Assembly (NCBI GenBank): GCA_041920215.1
Contig: JAYRSJ010000003.1
Location: 62,001-126,000, forward strand
DNA length: 64,000 bases
Direction of reading: 5' to 3'
Origin: JAYRSJ01 sp041920215
Lineage (GTDB): Bacteria; Pseudomonadota; Gammaproteobacteria; Burkholderiales; Burkholderiaceae_C
Every line of letters begins with the position of its first letter. Within the stretch, counting starts at the first letter, position 1. A model generated the notes under the pieces. That model ran no database searches and was not told the DNA's origin. It saw only the letters and a list, made by a program, of their open reading frames with translations. Of the stretch, positions 44,149 through 56,637 are shown piece by piece. Position numbers and translations under genes: made by a program.

Positions 44149-44264
44149 GGGAAGTCTTTTCTGCGCGGTGATGGATGAAGGAATGCGCCGCGACCGCAGC
44201 AGCCGATTCTAGGACAGACCCGCTGGCAAACCCCTAGGGCGGGCGGCGCGGCCTGACGCGGCCA

Positions 44265-45626
44265 TCAGTCCGAGTCCGGCAGCCAGTCCAGCGTGAGCCG
44301 CGGCTCGCCGGGCTCGCCACGGATGCGGGCGTCAAGGCCCAGATGCGGCACGAAAACCAGACGATCCCCTGTGTAGACCAGGGGGCCGGTGCGCTCGTCA
44401 GCCGGCACACCGACGGCCTGCCAGCACTTCTTGAGGCTTCGCGGACACCCGGGGATAACCGCCTGAAACTGGGTGGATCCTTCGCGTGGCCGCAAGCTGG
44501 ACTTGCGCAGTACAGAAGCCGCCACCCCCCCCTCCTGACCCGCCGACAAGGCGCGAACCAGCAGACTGCCACCCCAGCCAGGCAGCGGATACAGACCCGG
44601 CTGGCTCAGATCCAGCGGGCCGGACCAAGGTCCGGCGATTGCAGCCGCGGCCACTGCCGCTCGCGTCGACGCCTGCGGTCGAAAACCGAGATGCCCGCGG
44701 TACAGACGCAACTGCCCACCCGGTGCGGGCCAATGGCCGGCCTGCGCCCGCGGCAATTCATCCCTCAGCCGCCGCACCAGACTGGCCGGCGCTGCCTGGC
44801 CCAGGGCATCGGCCAGCCAGGCGCGCAGCGCATTGCTGGCACGGGCCGGGCTCAGCGCCTGCAGCAGCCCGACCTTGAGCCCCTGCTCGTCCGTCCAGGC
44901 CCGCAGGTCCTCTGCCGCCATCTCGCGCTGCAACTCCAGCGCCTGCTGCGCCCATTGCGCAGCCTGGGCCAGGCTGGCCTCGGCCTGCGCAAAGCCGGCC
45001 GTCAGCGCAGGCCAGACCTGCAGGCGCAGACGGTTGCGGGCATAGCGCGGATCGCCATTGCTATCGTCCTCGATATGGCTGAGCCCGTGCTGATGCACAT
45101 AGGCCTCGATGGCCTCGCGCGGCTGCGCCAGCCAGGGTCTTGCCCAGACCAGGCCATCACGCCGCTGTGCGCTGGGCATGGCTGCTAGACCGGCCACTCC
45201 GGCAGCGCGCAAGGCCTGCAGCACAAAGGTCTCGGCTTGGTCACGCCGATGGTGGGCCAGCAGCAGCAAGTCGGCGCCCGCCTGCAGCGCAAGGCGCTGC
45301 AGGGCGAGATGGCGCTGCTCGCGGGCCCAGGCTTCGATGCTCTCGCCCGGCTGCGGCGCGCCCTTGAGTCGCTCGCAGCACAGGCTCACCGGCAGGCCGC
45401 CGGCGGCCCAGGCAGCGACCTGGGTTTCGCAATGCCGCAACCATGCGTCGGCCTGCGCGCTGAGCCCATGATGCACATGCAGGGCCAGCACCTGCAGTCC
45501 CAGTAGCAGGGCGGCACTCGCCGTCGCGTGGAGCAAGGCGGTGGAATCGCGCCCGCCGCTGTAGGCGACCGCGATCAGGCGCGGAACTGCGGCTTCAGCG
45601 GTTCTTGGTGTCGCCGAAACGGCCAT
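44265..45626 (-). CDS. tilS: tRNA(Ile)-lysidine synthase
   Basis: A 453-residue enzyme that converts the CAU anticodon wobble cytidine of tRNA-Ile2 to lysidine. The PP-loop ATPase motif is [13 protein letters not shown] (about 21-33). The N-terminal domain also has [15 protein letters not shown] and [20 protein letters not shown]. The substrate-binding and C-terminal TilS_C-like domains follow, with an [16 protein letters not shown] segment. The start at 45626 overlaps the accA stop by 32 bases, and no later start would keep the PP-loop region intact. Confidence 0.92.
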   Translation of the reverse strand: MAVSATPRTAEAAVPRLIAVAYSGGRDSTALLHATASAALLLGLQVLALHVHHGLSAQADAWLRHCETQVAAWAAGGLPVSLCCERLKGAPQPGESIEAWAREQRHLALQRLALQAGADLLLLAHHRRDQAETFVLQALRAAGVAGLAAMPSAQRRDGLVWARPWLAQPREAIEAYVHQHGLSHIEDDSNGDPRYARNRLRLQVWPALTAGFAQAEASLAQAAQWAQQALELQREMAAEDLRAWTDEQGLKVGLLQALSPARASNALRAWLADALGQAAPASLVRRLRDELPRAQAGHWPAPGGQLRLYRGHLGFRPQASTRAAVAAAAIAGPWSGPLDLSQPGLYPLPGWGGSLLVRALSAGQEGGVAASVLRKSSLRPREGSTQFQAVIPGCPRSLKKCWQAVGVPADERTGPLVYTGDRLVFVPHLGLDARIRGEPGEPRLTLDWLPDSD

Positions 45627-46566
45627 AGGCCTGCAGGCGCTGATAGCGGCGCTCCAGCAAGTCCTTGGTGCTCAAGTCACCCACCTGGCGCAGCGCATCG
45701 TTGAGCGCACGCTTCAGGTACGAGGCCATGGCCTTGGTATCGCGATGGGCACCACCGACCGGCTCGTTGACGATCTTGTCAATCAGGCCCATGGCCTTCA
45801 GACGATGGGCGGTGATGCCCAATGCATCGGCCGCCTCGGCAGCACGTTCGGAGCTCTTCCAGAGAATCGAGGCGCAGCCTTCGGGCGAAATCACCGAATA
45901 GGCGGCGAACTGCAGCATCAGCACCTGATCGGCCACGCCGATAGCCAGCGCGCCGCCTGAACCGCCCTCGCCGATCACGGTGGCGATGATGGGCACTTCC
46001 AACTGGGCCATCTCGAAGATGTTGCGGCCGATGGCCTCGGACTGGCCGCGCTCCTCGGCACCGATGCCGGGGTAGGCCCCCATGGTGTCGATGAAGGTGA
46101 AGACCGGCAGGCCGAACTTCTCGGCCAGCTTCATCAGACGCAAGGCCTTGCGATAGCCCTCGGGCCGCGGCATGCCGAAATTGCGCTGAGTGCGTTCCTT
46201 GGCATCGGAACCGCGCTGATGACCGATCACCATGCAGGCCTGGCCATTGAAGCGCGCCAGGCCACCGACGATGGCCGCATCGTCGGCGAAATGGCGATCA
46301 CCATGCAGTTCCTGGAACTCGGTGAACACATCGGCGCAGTAGTCCAGCGTCTGCGGGCGCTGGGGATGGCGGGCGATCTGGTAGACCTGCCAGGGCGCCA
46401 CATTGGCGTAGATGTCCTTGGTGAGCTGCTGGCTCTTCTTGCTGAGTCGGTCGATCTCCTCAGAGATATCGACGGCGGACTCGCTCTGCACATAGCGCAG
46501 CTCTTCGATCTTGGTGTCCAGTTCGGCAATCGGCTGCTCGAACTCTAGAAAGTGTTTCTTGCTCAT
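45595..46566 (-). CDS. accA: Acetyl-CoA carboxylase carboxyltransferase subunit alpha
   Basis: A 323-residue alpha subunit of the acetyl-CoA carboxylase carboxyltransferase, the first committed step of fatty acid synthesis. Diagnostic blocks are [20 protein letters not shown] (about 83-102), [20 protein letters not shown] (about 156-175) and the oxyanion region [20 protein letters not shown] (about 198-217). The N-terminal coiled helix region is present. The ATG at 46566 starts [17 protein letters not shown], the usual N-terminus. The beta subunit is encoded elsewhere. Confidence 0.95.
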   Translation of the reverse strand: MSKKHFLEFEQPIAELDTKIEELRYVQSESAVDISEEIDRLSKKSQQLTKDIYANVAPWQVYQIARHPQRPQTLDYCADVFTEFQELHGDRHFADDAAIVGGLARFNGQACMVIGHQRGSDAKERTQRNFGMPRPEGYRKALRLMKLAEKFGLPVFTFIDTMGAYPGIGAEERGQSEAIGRNIFEMAQLEVPIIATVIGEGGSGGALAIGVADQVLMLQFAAYSVISPEGCASILWKSSERAAEAADALGITAHRLKAMGLIDKIVNEPVGGAHRDTKAMASYLKRALNDALRQVGDLSTKDLLERRYQRLQAYGRFGDTKNR

Positions 46567-46640
46567 CCTGTGTCGGTGTTCCAGTGATGAAGGGCGACGG
46601 CCGCTGAGTGGGCAGACCACGCAGGCCCGCCACGGCGTCC

Positions 46641-47291
46641 TCAGTAGTCGACGGGCAGCGGGTCAAGACTGCGCCAAATGTACCATGTGGCTACCGAGCG
46701 GTATGGAGCCCAGGCCTCGCCCACCTCGCGTGCTTCGGCGCGGGAGACCGGCTCGCCGGAGAAGTAATTCTCGCTGATGCCCTTGAGCAGGCCCAGATCG
46801 TCCAAGGGCATCACATTGGGTCGCATCAGGTGGAAGATCAGGAACATCTCGGCCGTCCAACGGCCGATGCCGCGAATGGCCACCAGCTCCTCGATGATGG
46901 CTTCGTCGTCCATCTGCGTCCATTGGCGCACATGAACCTGGCCTGCCTCGAAATGCTGGGCCAGATCGCGCAGATACTCGACCTTGCGGGCCGACAGGCC
47001 GGCCGCACGCAGATCCTCGGTGGTCCGGCTCAGCACCAGGGCCGGCGGCACCTTGGCCGACGGCGCAGCCAGGGCCAGCACCAGCTTGTCCCAGACCGAC
47101 TGGGCCGCCTTCACCGAGATCTGCTGCCCGACGATGGAGCGGGCCAGCGTGGTGAACGCATCGCCACGGCTCTGCAGCCTGGCCTCGCCGAACTGCGGGA
47201 TGAGCTTCTTCATCACCCGGTCACGTTTGGCCAGGTGGCGGCATGCCTCGTCCCAGTAATCCGGGGTGACCCCGGCAGCAGCGCGCACCAC
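46641..47291 (-). CDS. DNA-3-methyladenine glycosylase, HhH-GPD (AlkA-type)
   Basis: A 216-residue base-excision repair glycosylase. The HhH-GPD core is [20 protein letters not shown] (about 46-65), the helix-hairpin-helix is [16 protein letters not shown] (about 138-153), and the catalytic Asp is in [12 protein letters not shown] (about 164). It removes alkylated purines from DNA and lacks the N-terminal domain of E. coli AlkA. The start is a GTG at 47291 or 47288, right after the cysS stop, so it is probably coupled to cysS. Confidence 0.88.
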   Translation of the reverse strand: MVRAAAGVTPDYWDEACRHLAKRDRVMKKLIPQFGEARLQSRGDAFTTLARSIVGQQISVKAAQSVWDKLVLALAAPSAKVPPALVLSRTTEDLRAAGLSARKVEYLRDLAQHFEAGQVHVRQWTQMDDEAIIEELVAIRGIGRWTAEMFLIFHLMRPNVMPLDDLGLLKGISENYFSGEPVSRAEAREVGEAWAPYRSVATWYIWRSLDPLPVDY

Positions 47292-47292
47292 C

Positions 47293-48669
47293 TCAGGCCT
47301 TTATCCAGGTCGTGCCCTGGGGCGTGTCTTTGAGCTCGACGCCGGCCGCCAGCAGGTCAGCGCGGATGCGGTCGGCAGCGGCGAAATCGCGCGCCGCCTT
47401 GGCGGCCGCGCGCTCGGCAATGCGCTGCTCGATGGCGGCCTCGTCCAGGCCGCTACCGGCCTGCAGATACTCGCGGGGCGCTTGCTGCAGCACGCCGAGC
47501 ACCCCACCCAGACTCCTCAGCAGTGCAGCATCGGCCGGGGATCGGCTGCGGTTGAGTTCGCTGGCCAGATCAAAAAGTACGGCCAGCGCCGCAGGCGTGT
47601 TGAAGTCCTCATCCATCGCGGCCTTGAAGGCCGCCGCAGGGCCGGTGCCCCAATCAATGGGTCCGGCTTCAGCGGGCGTGACACCGTCCAGCGCGGTGTA
47701 GAGCCGGCGCAGCGCGGTGCGGGCATCGTCCAGCGTCGCGTCGCTGTAGTTGATCGGCCCACGATACTGCGTACGCAGCATGAAGAAACGCAGCGTCTCG
47801 CCGTCGTACTTCTTCAGCACGTCGGCAATGGTGAAGAAATTGCCCAAGCTCTTGGACATCTTCTCGTTGTCGACATTGACGAAGCCGTTGTGCATCCAGG
47901 TGTTGACGAAGGGGCGCCCGGTGGCTCCCTCGCTCTGGGCAATCTCGTTCTCGTGGTGGGGGAACTGCAGGTCCATGCCACCACCATGGATGTCGAAGTG
48001 CTCGCCGAGCAGCGCGCAGCTCATGGCCGAGCATTCGATATGCCAGCCCGGCCGGCCATCGCCCCAGGGGCTGGCCCATTTGGCCTCGGCGGGCTCTCCA
48101 GCCTTCGCGTGCTTCCACAGCACGAAGTCCAAAGGGTCGTCCTTGTCATCCTGGACGGCCACGCGTTCACCCGCGCGCAGCTGATCCACCGATTTGCCAC
48201 TGAGCTTGCCGTAGCCCTCGAACCTGCGCACCGCATAGTTCACATCGCCGCCTTTGGCCTGATAGGCCAGGCCCTTGGCCTGCAACTGGCCGATGATGTC
48301 GAGCATCTGGGGAACGTAGTCGGTAGCCCGCGGTTCGTACGTGGGGGCACTGATCCCCAGCGCTGCAAAGTCGCGGTGCATCGCAGCGATCATCTCGTCG
48401 GTCAGTTCGCGGATCGTGATGCCCCGTTCAACCGCGCGTTTGATGATCTTGTCTTCGATATCGGTGATGTTGCGCACGTAAGTCACGCGCAGGCCCGAAG
48501 CCTTCAGCCAGCGGTAGACCACGTCGAAGGCCACGTTCATCCGTGCATGCCCCATATGGCACAGGTCGTACACGGTGATGCCGCACACATACATGCGGAC
48601 ATGACCGGCTTCGATGGGCGTGAAGGGCTCGACCGCGCGGGTCAGCGAGTTGTAGATGCGCAAAGACAT
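47293..48669 (-). CDS. cysS: Cysteinyl-tRNA synthetase
   Basis: A 458-residue class I synthetase charging tRNA-Cys. The zinc-binding Cys region [10 protein letters not shown] (about 26-35), the HIGH motif as HMGH (CHMGHARMN), the WHIECSAMS zinc/specificity region and KMSKS ([10 protein letters not shown], about 260) are all present. The C-terminal DALR domain follows. The ATG at 48669 begins [11 protein letters not shown], the standard N-terminus. It is the first gene of a minus-strand series with the glycosylase, accA, tilS and lysC. Confidence 0.96.
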   Translation of the reverse strand: MSLRIYNSLTRAVEPFTPIEAGHVRMYVCGITVYDLCHMGHARMNVAFDVVYRWLKASGLRVTYVRNITDIEDKIIKRAVERGITIRELTDEMIAAMHRDFAALGISAPTYEPRATDYVPQMLDIIGQLQAKGLAYQAKGGDVNYAVRRFEGYGKLSGKSVDQLRAGERVAVQDDKDDPLDFVLWKHAKAGEPAEAKWASPWGDGRPGWHIECSAMSCALLGEHFDIHGGGMDLQFPHHENEIAQSEGATGRPFVNTWMHNGFVNVDNEKMSKSLGNFFTIADVLKKYDGETLRFFMLRTQYRGPINYSDATLDDARTALRRLYTALDGVTPAEAGPIDWGTGPAAAFKAAMDEDFNTPAALAVLFDLASELNRSRSPADAALLRSLGGVLGVLQQAPREYLQAGSGLDEAAIEQRIAERAAAKAARDFAAADRIRADLLAAGVELKDTPQGTTWIKA

Positions 48670-48855
48670 GGAATATGCGGAAGGCCGGCGTCGGTCGCGA
48701 ACTGCGGCAGACCTGGCGTCACAGCCGCCGGGTCTGCCTGGGGACAGCTTAGCCGCCCAGACTGGGGGCCAGCACCGGGACGGACCCGTAGAATGCCCGG
48801 CAGTATAGCGGCCGCCTCCGGCCCGCCCACCGGCCCAAACGCTCAAGCACCCACC

Positions 48856-49401
48856 ATGCCGTCCTGCCCTCGCCCTCTTCGACAGCTGCTGCGGCAAGTC
48901 ATCCTGGCCCTGCTGCTGGGCCTAGCCGGCGCCGCGCAAGCGCAGACCCAGACCCCGCCCCTGGAACAGGCCCAGGCCCTGTGGCTGGGTGGCGAGCGCG
49001 AGCGGGCTCTCGATCTGCTGCTGCAGGCGCTGCGCAGCAGCCCCGAGGATGCCAGGCTGCGTTTCGCCGCCGCGGCCATGCAGATGGAGCTGGGCCGGCG
49101 CGAAGCCGCCGAGCCGATGTTGCTGGCCCTGACCCAGGACTACCCGGACCTCGCCGACCCCTATAACAACCTGGCCGTTCTCTACGCCGGACGCGGTGAA
49201 CTCGACCGCGCCCGCGCCATGCTGGAGCAGGCGCTGCGCCTGCAGCCCGAGCATGTGCAGGCAGCCGAAAATCTAGGCGATGTGCTGCTGCGCCTGGCCG
49301 AGCGCGCTTACCAGCTTGCCCTCAAGAACGGCAGCGGCCCGCGCCCCGCCCTGCAGCTCAAGCTGAGCCGCACTCGCGCAGCCCTGCCGGCGGCTGAGTG
49401 A
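48856..49401 (+). CDS. Exported tetratricopeptide repeat protein
   Basis: A 181-residue protein with a signal peptide (about 1-29, [12 protein letters not shown]) and about three TPR units ([60 protein letters not shown]). It is probably a periplasmic scaffold, with no enzymatic domain. It is the first gene of a plus-strand chain with two cyclophilins and lpxH, and divergent from cysS. Its last codons touch an alternative GTG start of the next gene. Confidence 0.8.
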   Translation: MPSCPRPLRQLLRQVILALLLGLAGAAQAQTQTPPLEQAQALWLGGERERALDLLLQALRSSPEDARLRFAAAAMQMELGRREAAEPMLLALTQDYPDLADPYNNLAVLYAGRGELDRARAMLEQALRLQPEHVQAAENLGDVLLRLAERAYQLALKNGSGPRPALQLKLSRTRAALPAAE

Positions 49402-49463
49402 AAATCCCTTCCCTTAATCCACCGCAACCTGAAAACGCGCCCACGACCGACGCGCCCACGCTC

Positions 49464-50054
49464 ATGTCCACTCAGACACGCTCCCCTGCTGCGGGCCATC
49501 TGGCCTCTCTGGCCCTGCTTCCCATGCTGCTGTGCAGCGCTTCAGCGCTGGCTCAGACCGTCAAGCTCAGCACCACCGAGGGCGATATCCGCATCGAGCT
49601 GGATGCCCAGAAGGCGCCCAAGTCGGTCGACAACTTCATCAAGTACGTCAAGGCCGGGCATTACAACGGCACGATCTTCCACCGTGTCATCGAGGGCTTC
49701 ATGATCCAGGGCGGCGGTTTCACGGCCAAGCTGCAGCAGAAGCCGACCCGCGCACCTATTCCGCTGGAAAGCAAGAACGGCCTCAACAATGTGCGCGGCA
49801 GCGTCGCGATGGCCCGTACCGGCGACCCCAACTCCGCCACCGCACAGTTCTTCATCAACGTGGTCGACAACCCCTTCCTGGACGCCGCCAATGCACGCGA
49901 CGGACTGGGCTATGCGGTCTTCGGCCAGGTGATCGAGGGCATGGATGTGGTGGACAAGATCCGAACCAAACCCACGGGCAACCAGGGCATGCATCAGAAC
50001 CTGCCCATCGGTCCCGTGCTCATCACCAAGGCCATTGTGGAGCCCAAGAAATGA
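49464..50054 (+). CDS. ppiA: Periplasmic peptidyl-prolyl cis-trans isomerase (cyclophilin)
   Basis: A 196-residue cyclophilin-type foldase with an N-terminal signal (about 1-30, [10 protein letters not shown]), so probably periplasmic. The active-site region is [18 protein letters not shown] (about 69-86) and [14 protein letters not shown] (about 123-136). The ATG at 49464 is chosen because the signal peptide follows it; a GTG at 49398 would overlap the TPR stop. It overlaps ppiB by ATGA. Confidence 0.9.
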   Translation: MSTQTRSPAAGHLASLALLPMLLCSASALAQTVKLSTTEGDIRIELDAQKAPKSVDNFIKYVKAGHYNGTIFHRVIEGFMIQGGGFTAKLQQKPTRAPIPLESKNGLNNVRGSVAMARTGDPNSATAQFFINVVDNPFLDAANARDGLGYAVFGQVIEGMDVVDKIRTKPTGNQGMHQNLPIGPVLITKAIVEPKK

Positions 50055-50557
50055 CCATCAAGACCGTTGAACTGCATACCAACCATGGCCTGATCCGTGT
50101 CGAACTCGACGCAGCCAAGGCGCCCATCACCGTCGAGAACTTTCTGGCCTATGTGCGCAAGGGCCACTACGACGGCACGATCTTCCACCGCGTCATCAAG
50201 GGCTTTATGGTCCAGGGCGGCGGCTTCGAAGCGGGCATGAAGCAAAAGCCCACCGATGCACCGATACAGAATGAGGCCAACAACGGCCTCACCAACGAGC
50301 ACTACACGCTGGCCATGGCGCGCACCAATGCGCCCCATTCGGCCTCGGCCCAGTTCTTCATCAACACGACCAACAACGGCTTCCTGAACTTCAAGTCCGA
50401 GTCGCCCTCGGGCTGGGGCTATGCCGTCTTCGGCAAGGTGGTGGCGGGCAAGGAGGTGGTCGATGCAATCGAGAAGGTCAAGACCGGCCGCAGCGGCTTC
50501 CACGACGATGTGCCGCTGGAAGATGTGGTGATCGAGCGCGCGGTTGAAATCGTCTGA
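50051..50557 (+). CDS. ppiB: Cytoplasmic peptidyl-prolyl cis-trans isomerase B (cyclophilin)
   Basis: A 168-residue cyclophilin without a signal peptide. Conserved elements are [18 protein letters not shown] (about 43-60) and [20 protein letters not shown] (about 96-115). It is closely related to the adjacent ppiA product, so the pair looks like a duplication with one copy exported. The ATG overlaps the ppiA stop, and the 3' end overlaps lpxH by 14 bases. Confidence 0.93.
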   Translation: MTIKTVELHTNHGLIRVELDAAKAPITVENFLAYVRKGHYDGTIFHRVIKGFMVQGGGFEAGMKQKPTDAPIQNEANNGLTNEHYTLAMARTNAPHSASAQFFINTTNNGFLNFKSESPSGWGYAVFGKVVAGKEVVDAIEKVKTGRSGFHDDVPLEDVVIERAVEIV

Positions 50558-51347
50558 TCCAGCAGAGGCGGCCGAGCTGCCGATCGCCAGTTGGTCGGCG
50601 CCCCTCGCCTGGCGGGCGATCGATTTCCTGTCCGACCTGCATCTCTCGCCCGACACGCCTCGCACCCTGGCCGCGCTCGAGCGGCATCTGGCCGGCACCA
50701 CGGCCGATGCGGTGATGCTGCTGGGCGATGTGTTCGAAGTCTGGATCGGCGACGACGCACGTTACCAAGGCTTCGAACATCAATGCCTGGAACTGCTGCG
50801 CGACGCCAGCCGCCAGCGTCCGCTGTTCTTCATGGCCGGCAATCGCGACTTCCTGCTCGGCCCAGCCATGGCGGCTGATACGGGCCTGCAACTGCTGGCC
50901 GACCCCTGCTGCCTGCACGCGTTCGACAGCCGGCTGCTGATCAGCCATGGCGACGCTCTGTGTTTGGACGATTGCGCCTACCAGGCGTTTCGCGCCCAGG
51001 TGCGCAGCAGCAGCTGGCAGCAGGCCTTTCTGGCCCGCCCGCTGGACGAGCGCCGGGCGCTGGCGCGCGAGATGCGCGCCGCCAGCGAGAGACTGAAGCG
51101 CGGCCAGCCGCACGACCCCAGCCTCTGGGCCGATGTCGATACAGGCGCTGCGCTTCAGTGGCTGGCCGCCGCGGACTGCCAGATCCTGCTGCACGGCCAT
51201 ACCCACAGGCCGGCCATGCATCGGCTGGGTGAGGACTGCATGCGCTGGGTCTTGTCGGATTGGGACTTCGACCACCTGGGGCCGGCGCGTGGCGATGTGC
51301 TGCGCTGGACCGCAGCCGGTCTGCAACGCCTGCCACCCGCATGCTGA
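50544..51347 (+). CDS. lpxH: UDP-2,3-diacylglucosamine diphosphatase
   Basis: A 267-residue calcineurin-like phosphoesterase of lipid A synthesis, cleaving UDP-2,3-diacylglucosamine to lipid X at the inner membrane. Metal and catalytic motifs are DLHLS (about 30-34), [13 protein letters not shown] (about 59-71), [15 protein letters not shown] and [10 protein letters not shown] (about 217-226). The best 5' start is a TTG at 50544 inside ppiB; no ATG lies before the first motif. It ends within the first codons of the next gene. Confidence 0.92.
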   Translation: MKSSDPAEAAELPIASWSAPLAWRAIDFLSDLHLSPDTPRTLAALERHLAGTTADAVMLLGDVFEVWIGDDARYQGFEHQCLELLRDASRQRPLFFMAGNRDFLLGPAMAADTGLQLLADPCCLHAFDSRLLISHGDALCLDDCAYQAFRAQVRSSSWQQAFLARPLDERRALAREMRAASERLKRGQPHDPSLWADVDTGAALQWLAAADCQILLHGHTHRPAMHRLGEDCMRWVLSDWDFDHLGPARGDVLRWTAAGLQRLPPAC

Positions 51348-52144
51348 GCGCTCTGCTGGCGCGCTGGCAGCGCGGGCGCGAAGCCCGCGAACTGCGCCGT
51401 CATGCGATTCCCGACGAGCTGTGGCAGCTGACGCTCGCGCGCTACCCTTTCCTGTGCGCGCGCAGCCGGGACGATCTGCAGGCGCTGCGGCAGTTGGCGG
51501 CGCTATTCCTGGCGCGCAAGGAGTTTCATGGCGTGGCCGGTTTCGTCGTCAGCGACGCGGTGGCGGTGGCAGTGGCGGCCCAGGCCTGCCTGCCGGTGCT
51601 GAAACTGGGCCTGGACGCCTACGCCGGTTTCGTCGGCATCGTGATGCACGCCGACGAGGTCGTGGCCCAGCGCGAGTACATCGACGAGGACGGCATCGTC
51701 CACCAGTACGAGGAGGTGCTGGCGGGCGAGGCCATGGAAGGCGGGCCGCTGATGCTGGCCTGGAGCGAGCTCAATGCAGGCAGCGACCCAGGCGCCGGGC
51801 TGGACAGCGTCTACAACGTTGTGATCCACGAGTTCGCCCATGTGCTGGACATGGCCAGCGGCGAACCCGACGGCGTGCCACACCCCCTGCCCCTGGGCAT
51901 GGGCCGGGCGCAGTGGCTGGAGGTCATCGAGGCCGAATGGGCGCTTTTCTGCGACCGGGTCCAAGCGGGCGAGGCCACGCTGATCGATCCCTATGGCGAG
52001 CAGAGTCTGGACGAGTTCTTCGCCGTCGCCAGCGAGGCCTTCTTCGTTGCACCGGGCGAGTTGCGACGCGAGCAGCCAGCGCTGTACGCCCTGCTGAGCA
52101 ATTACTACCGCCAGGATCCGGCGACCTTCCCCGGAGCGGGGTGA
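51341..52144 (+). CDS. MtfA-like zinc metallopeptidase (M90 family)
   Basis: A 267-residue zinc-dependent peptidase of the MtfA/YeeI type. The zinc motif is VIHEFAHVLDM (HExxH, about 166-176), with downstream YGEQSLDEFFAVASEAFF (about 216-233) supplying further ligands. In E. coli MtfA binds the Mlc repressor and tunes glucose PTS expression; whether that holds here is unknown. The ATG at 51341 overlaps the lpxH stop by seven bases. Confidence 0.88.
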   Translation: MLSALLARWQRGREARELRRHAIPDELWQLTLARYPFLCARSRDDLQALRQLAALFLARKEFHGVAGFVVSDAVAVAVAAQACLPVLKLGLDAYAGFVGIVMHADEVVAQREYIDEDGIVHQYEEVLAGEAMEGGPLMLAWSELNAGSDPGAGLDSVYNVVIHEFAHVLDMASGEPDGVPHPLPLGMGRAQWLEVIEAEWALFCDRVQAGEATLIDPYGEQSLDEFFAVASEAFFVAPGELRREQPALYALLSNYYRQDPATFPGAG

Positions 52145-52150
52145 AGAAGC

Positions 52151-52182
52151 AAAAAAAGAGCCACCCGATGTGGGTGGCTCTT
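52151..52182 (-). terminator. Rho-independent terminator after tRNA-Ser(CGA)
   Basis: An 11-base-pair stem (AAGAGCCACCC / GGGTGGCTCTT) with a five-base loop is followed on the minus strand by a T tract. It begins 5 bases beyond the tRNA CCA. Confidence 0.9.
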
Positions 52183-52185
52183 GCA

Positions 52186-52274
<89 letters not shown>

Positions 52275-52356
52275 TGAATGCGGCACTCGCGTGGTCTGCT
52301 GCGAGTTGAGCCCGCTAGTATAGCGGACTTTTTTCAAATATCCAGATCTTTAACAC

Positions 52357-53673
<1,317 letters not shown>

Positions 53674-53747
53674 TCACTATGCCTTGACGGCAGGTTCGCA
53701 CGACCGTCCAGCGGGGCGGTGCGGCGTTGGCGGCACTCAGTCGTGCG

Positions 53748-54722
53748 TCAAGATCGGCTCTGCGTCAGCTCGGCCATGGACTTGTCGCCCAGGCCCACGG
53801 GCAGCGGAAAGCGCACATGCTCCTCCACACCCTCCAGCTTGCGCACCGCGGTGGCGCCCAGCTGGCGCAGGCGGCTGATGACGGCCTGCACCAGCACATC
53901 GGGTGCCGAGGCGCCGGCGGTCAGGCCCACCCGGCTGCGACCGTCCAGCCATTCGGCGCGCAGATCCTCGGCGCCGTCGACCATATAGGCCGGCGTGCCC
54001 AGGCGCTCGGCCAGTTCGCGCAGGCGGTTGCTGTTGGAGCTGGTGGCACTGCCCACCACGATCACCACATCCACCTGGGGCGCCAGCACCTTGACCGCGT
54101 CCTGGCGATTCTGGGTGGCGTAGCAGATGTCCTGCTTCTTGGGCTCGCGCACCAGTGGGAACTGCTGCTTCACCGCCGCCAGGATCTCGGCCGCATCATC
54201 GACGCTCAGTGTGGTCTGCGTCACCACCGCCAGCCTGGCCGGGTCCTTGACCCGCACATGGGGCACATCGGCCGCTTCCTCGACCAGGTAGATGCCGTCG
54301 CTGAGTTGGCCCATCGTGCCTTCGACCTCGGGATGCCCCTTGTGGCCGATCATGATGAACTCGTAGCCTTCCTTGCGCAGCTTGGCCACCTCCACATGCA
54401 CCTTGGTGACCAGGGGGCAGGTCGCGTCGAACACGGTGAACCCGCGCGCGGCCGCCTCCTGGCGCACCGCCTGGCTGACGCCGTGGGCGGAGAACACCAA
54501 GGTTGCGCCGGGCGGCACCTCGGCCAGATCCTCGATGAAGATGGCGCCGCGCGCCTTCAGATCGTTGACCACATAGGTGTTGTGCACGATCTCATGGCGC
54601 ACATAGATCGGCGCGCCGAACTTGATCAGCGCCCGCTCGACGATCTCGATCGCACGGTCGACACCGGCACAAAAGCCACGCGGCTCGGCCAGCACGATTT
54701 CCTGGGGTTCGATAGGCGCCAT
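53748..54722 (-). CDS. ispH: 4-hydroxy-3-methylbut-2-enyl diphosphate reductase
   Basis: A 324-residue iron-sulfur reductase for the last step of the MEP isoprenoid pathway. Cluster cysteines are Cys18 ([14 protein letters not shown]), about 99 ([12 protein letters not shown]) and about 200 ([12 protein letters not shown]). The catalytic [15 protein letters not shown] region (about 227-241) is present. It follows the FKBP-type gene by one base, the fkpB-ispH order seen in many proteobacteria. Confidence 0.96.
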   Translation of the reverse strand: MAPIEPQEIVLAEPRGFCAGVDRAIEIVERALIKFGAPIYVRHEIVHNTYVVNDLKARGAIFIEDLAEVPPGATLVFSAHGVSQAVRQEAAARGFTVFDATCPLVTKVHVEVAKLRKEGYEFIMIGHKGHPEVEGTMGQLSDGIYLVEEAADVPHVRVKDPARLAVVTQTTLSVDDAAEILAAVKQQFPLVREPKKQDICYATQNRQDAVKVLAPQVDVVIVVGSATSSNSNRLRELAERLGTPAYMVDGAEDLRAEWLDGRSRVGLTAGASAPDVLVQAVISRLRQLGATAVRKLEGVEEHVRFPLPVGLGDKSMAELTQSRS

Positions 54723-54723
54723 C

Positions 54724-55167
54724 TCAAAGCACCCCGATCACATGCACTTCGAAGCTGACCGGCTGGCCCGCCAGCGGATGGTTGAAGTCGAACAGCAGCC
54801 AGTCCTCGCCCACCTCGCGCACCAGGCCGGCATAGCTGCCCTGCCCGTCCGGTGTGGGGAACTGCACCACATCGCCGACGCTGTATTGCTCGTCCGGATC
54901 GCCCATCTGGCGCAGCAGGCTCAGCTTGACCCGCTGCAGCAATTCGCTATTGCGTTCGCCGAAAGCCTCGCCGGGAGCCAGCTCGAAGCGGGTATGCGTG
55001 CCTTCGGCCAGACCGATCAGCCGGGCCTCGATCGCCGGCGACAGCTCGCCCGTGCCCAGCGACAGCGTGGCGGGCTTGTCGTCAAAGGTGTTGATCAGAT
55101 TGCCGCCATCCGGCCCAGAAAGGCGGTAGTGCAGGGTCAGAAAGGATCCGGCTTGGATAAGAGTCAC
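54724..55167 (-). CDS. fkpB: FKBP-type peptidyl-prolyl cis-trans isomerase (FkpB/SlpA-like)
   Basis: A 147-residue FKBP/SlyD-type foldase with an inserted IF-like chaperone flap (about 65-120). Key segments are [20 protein letters not shown] (about 9-28), [20 protein letters not shown] (about 35-54) and a C-terminal [19 protein letters not shown] (about 125-143). The GTG at 55167 is used because homology starts there; an in-frame ATG at 55242 would add 25 residues and overlap radC. It is coupled to ispH. Confidence 0.87.
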   Translation of the reverse strand: MTLIQAGSFLTLHYRLSGPDGGNLINTFDDKPATLSLGTGELSPAIEARLIGLAEGTHTRFELAPGEAFGERNSELLQRVKLSLLRQMGDPDEQYSVGDVVQFPTPDGQGSYAGLVREVGEDWLLFDFNHPLAGQPVSFEVHVIGVL

Positions 55168-55240
55168 GTTGGGCCCGGTTTCGATAGACTGCGCGGATTT
55201 TACGGCCAGCCCGCGCCGCACTCCCGCCCCAGCCATCGCC

Positions 55241-55915
55241 ATGTCCCTGCATCAACTGCCCCCCGAGGCCCGCCCGCGCGAAAAGCTGCTGGCCCGCGGT
55301 CCCCAGGCCCTGGCCGATGCCGAGCTGCTGGCCCTGTTGCTGCGCACCGGCACCCATGAGCAGCCGGTGCTGCAGCTGGCGCAGGCGCTGCTCGACCGTT
55401 TCAAGGGCTGGACCGGCCTGCTGCATGCCAGCGTGGCCGATCTGGCCGCGGTCAAGGGCTTGGGGCCGGCCAAGCAGGCCGAGATCGCCGCAGTGCTGGA
55501 GATCGCCCGCCGCTCGCTGCTGCAGGAGCTCAGCCAGCGACCGGTGTTCGATTCCCCCGAAGCGGTCAAGCAGTACCTGCGCCTGCAGCTCGCGCCGCTG
55601 CCGCACGAGGTGTTCGCGGTGCTGTTCCTGGATGCGCAGCACCGCCTGATCGCGCTGGAGGAGCTGTTCCGCGGCACCTTGACCCAGACCAGCGTCTACC
55701 CGCGCGAGATCGTCAAGCGTGCGCTGGCACTCAATGCGGCGGCGCTGATCCTGGCCCACAACCACCCCTCGGGCATGGCCGAGCCCTCGCCTGCCGACGA
55801 GTTGCTGACCCAGGCCCTGAAACAGGCACTGGCCCTGGTCGATGTGCGCGTGCTGGACCATCTGGTGGTCGGCGGTGCCGGGGCCGTCTCGCTGGCCGAG
55901 CGAGGCCTGCTATGA
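55241..55915 (+). CDS. radC: RadC family JAMM-domain protein
   Basis: A 224-residue RadC-like protein. An N-terminal helix-hairpin-helix region ([20 protein letters not shown], about 68-87) is followed by an MPN/JAMM domain with the metal motif [14 protein letters not shown] (about 173-186). The DNA repair role long assigned to RadC is doubtful, and the JAMM site suggests a metal-dependent hydrolase. The gene is divergent from fkpB and overlaps the Smr gene by ATGA. Confidence 0.92.
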   Translation: MSLHQLPPEARPREKLLARGPQALADAELLALLLRTGTHEQPVLQLAQALLDRFKGWTGLLHASVADLAAVKGLGPAKQAEIAAVLEIARRSLLQELSQRPVFDSPEAVKQYLRLQLAPLPHEVFAVLFLDAQHRLIALEELFRGTLTQTSVYPREIVKRALALNAAALILAHNHPSGMAEPSPADELLTQALKQALALVDVRVLDHLVVGGAGAVSLAERGLL

Positions 55916-56637
55916 GCCGCAGACCAACCGCTCCGCCCAGGACCGCCCTGGGGCTTGCCGATCTGAAGGGCCTGCAGCGTGAGCTGCAGCTGCGTCGCCG
56001 CCTGGCTGAGGAAGCGGCCGAGCGCGCGGCAGCGGCTGCCCGGCTGGCCGAGCGCGAGCGGCGTCTGTTCGAGCTCAGCGTGGGGCCGGTCGAGGCCATC
56101 AAGTCCGGGGGCCGGGTCCTGCATCAGCTGAGCCCACCGCCGGCCGAACCCCTGCAGCGCGAGGCCGACGAGCGCCAGGCCCTGCTGCAGGCCCTGTCGG
56201 ACGAGGTCGATATCGACTCGCTGCTGGAGACCGATGAAAGCCTCTCGTTCCGCCGCGCCGAGATCGGCCCCGAGACCGTGCGCAAGCTGCGGCGTGGCCA
56301 CTGGGCACTGCAGGCGCAGATCGATCTGCACGGCCTGCGCCGCGATCAGGCGCGCGAGGCGCTGGGCCAGTTCGTGCAGGACAGCGCCCGCCGCGGCCTG
56401 CGCTGCGTGCGCGTGGTGCATGGCAAGGGCAATGGCTCGCCGGGCCGCGAACCGGTGCTGAAGGCCCGCGTGCGGCGCTGGCTGGTGCAGAAGGCCGAGG
56501 TGCTGGCCTTTGTGCAGGCACGCGCCAGCGATGGCGGCAGCGGTGCGCTGATGGTCTTGCTGCAGCAGAGGCCAGCCAGCGGCTCAGGCGCCGACGTTGC
56601 GCATCCAGTCCGCGGTATTCATCAGCGCGGCGTCTAG
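55912..56637 (+). CDS. Smr-domain protein
   Basis: A 241-residue protein. A charged coiled-coil N-terminus (about 18-50, alanine/arginine/glutamate-rich) is followed by a linker and a C-terminal Smr (MutS-related) domain with [19 protein letters not shown] (about 136-154) and [12 protein letters not shown] (about 165-176). Stand-alone Smr proteins act as nucleases on branched DNA or stalled mRNA; the DLHG and HGxG motifs are intact. Its last 54 bases overlap the convergent globin gene. Confidence 0.85.
   Translation: MSRRPTAPPRTALGLADLKGLQRELQLRRRLAEEAAERAAAAARLAERERRLFELSVGPVEAIKSGGRVLHQLSPPPAEPLQREADERQALLQALSDEVDIDSLLETDESLSFRRAEIGPETVRKLRRGHWALQAQIDLHGLRRDQAREALGQFVQDSARRGLRCVRVVHGKGNGSPGREPVLKARVRRWLVQKAEVLAFVQARASDGGSGALMVLLQQRPASGSGADVAHPVRGIHQRGV

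Noticed and set aside
42736..44178. Long open frame opposite lysC, running through the tRNA-Ser gene
   Set aside because: It covers an unambiguous tRNA and aspartate kinase in reverse, and has no start signals or recognisable domain.
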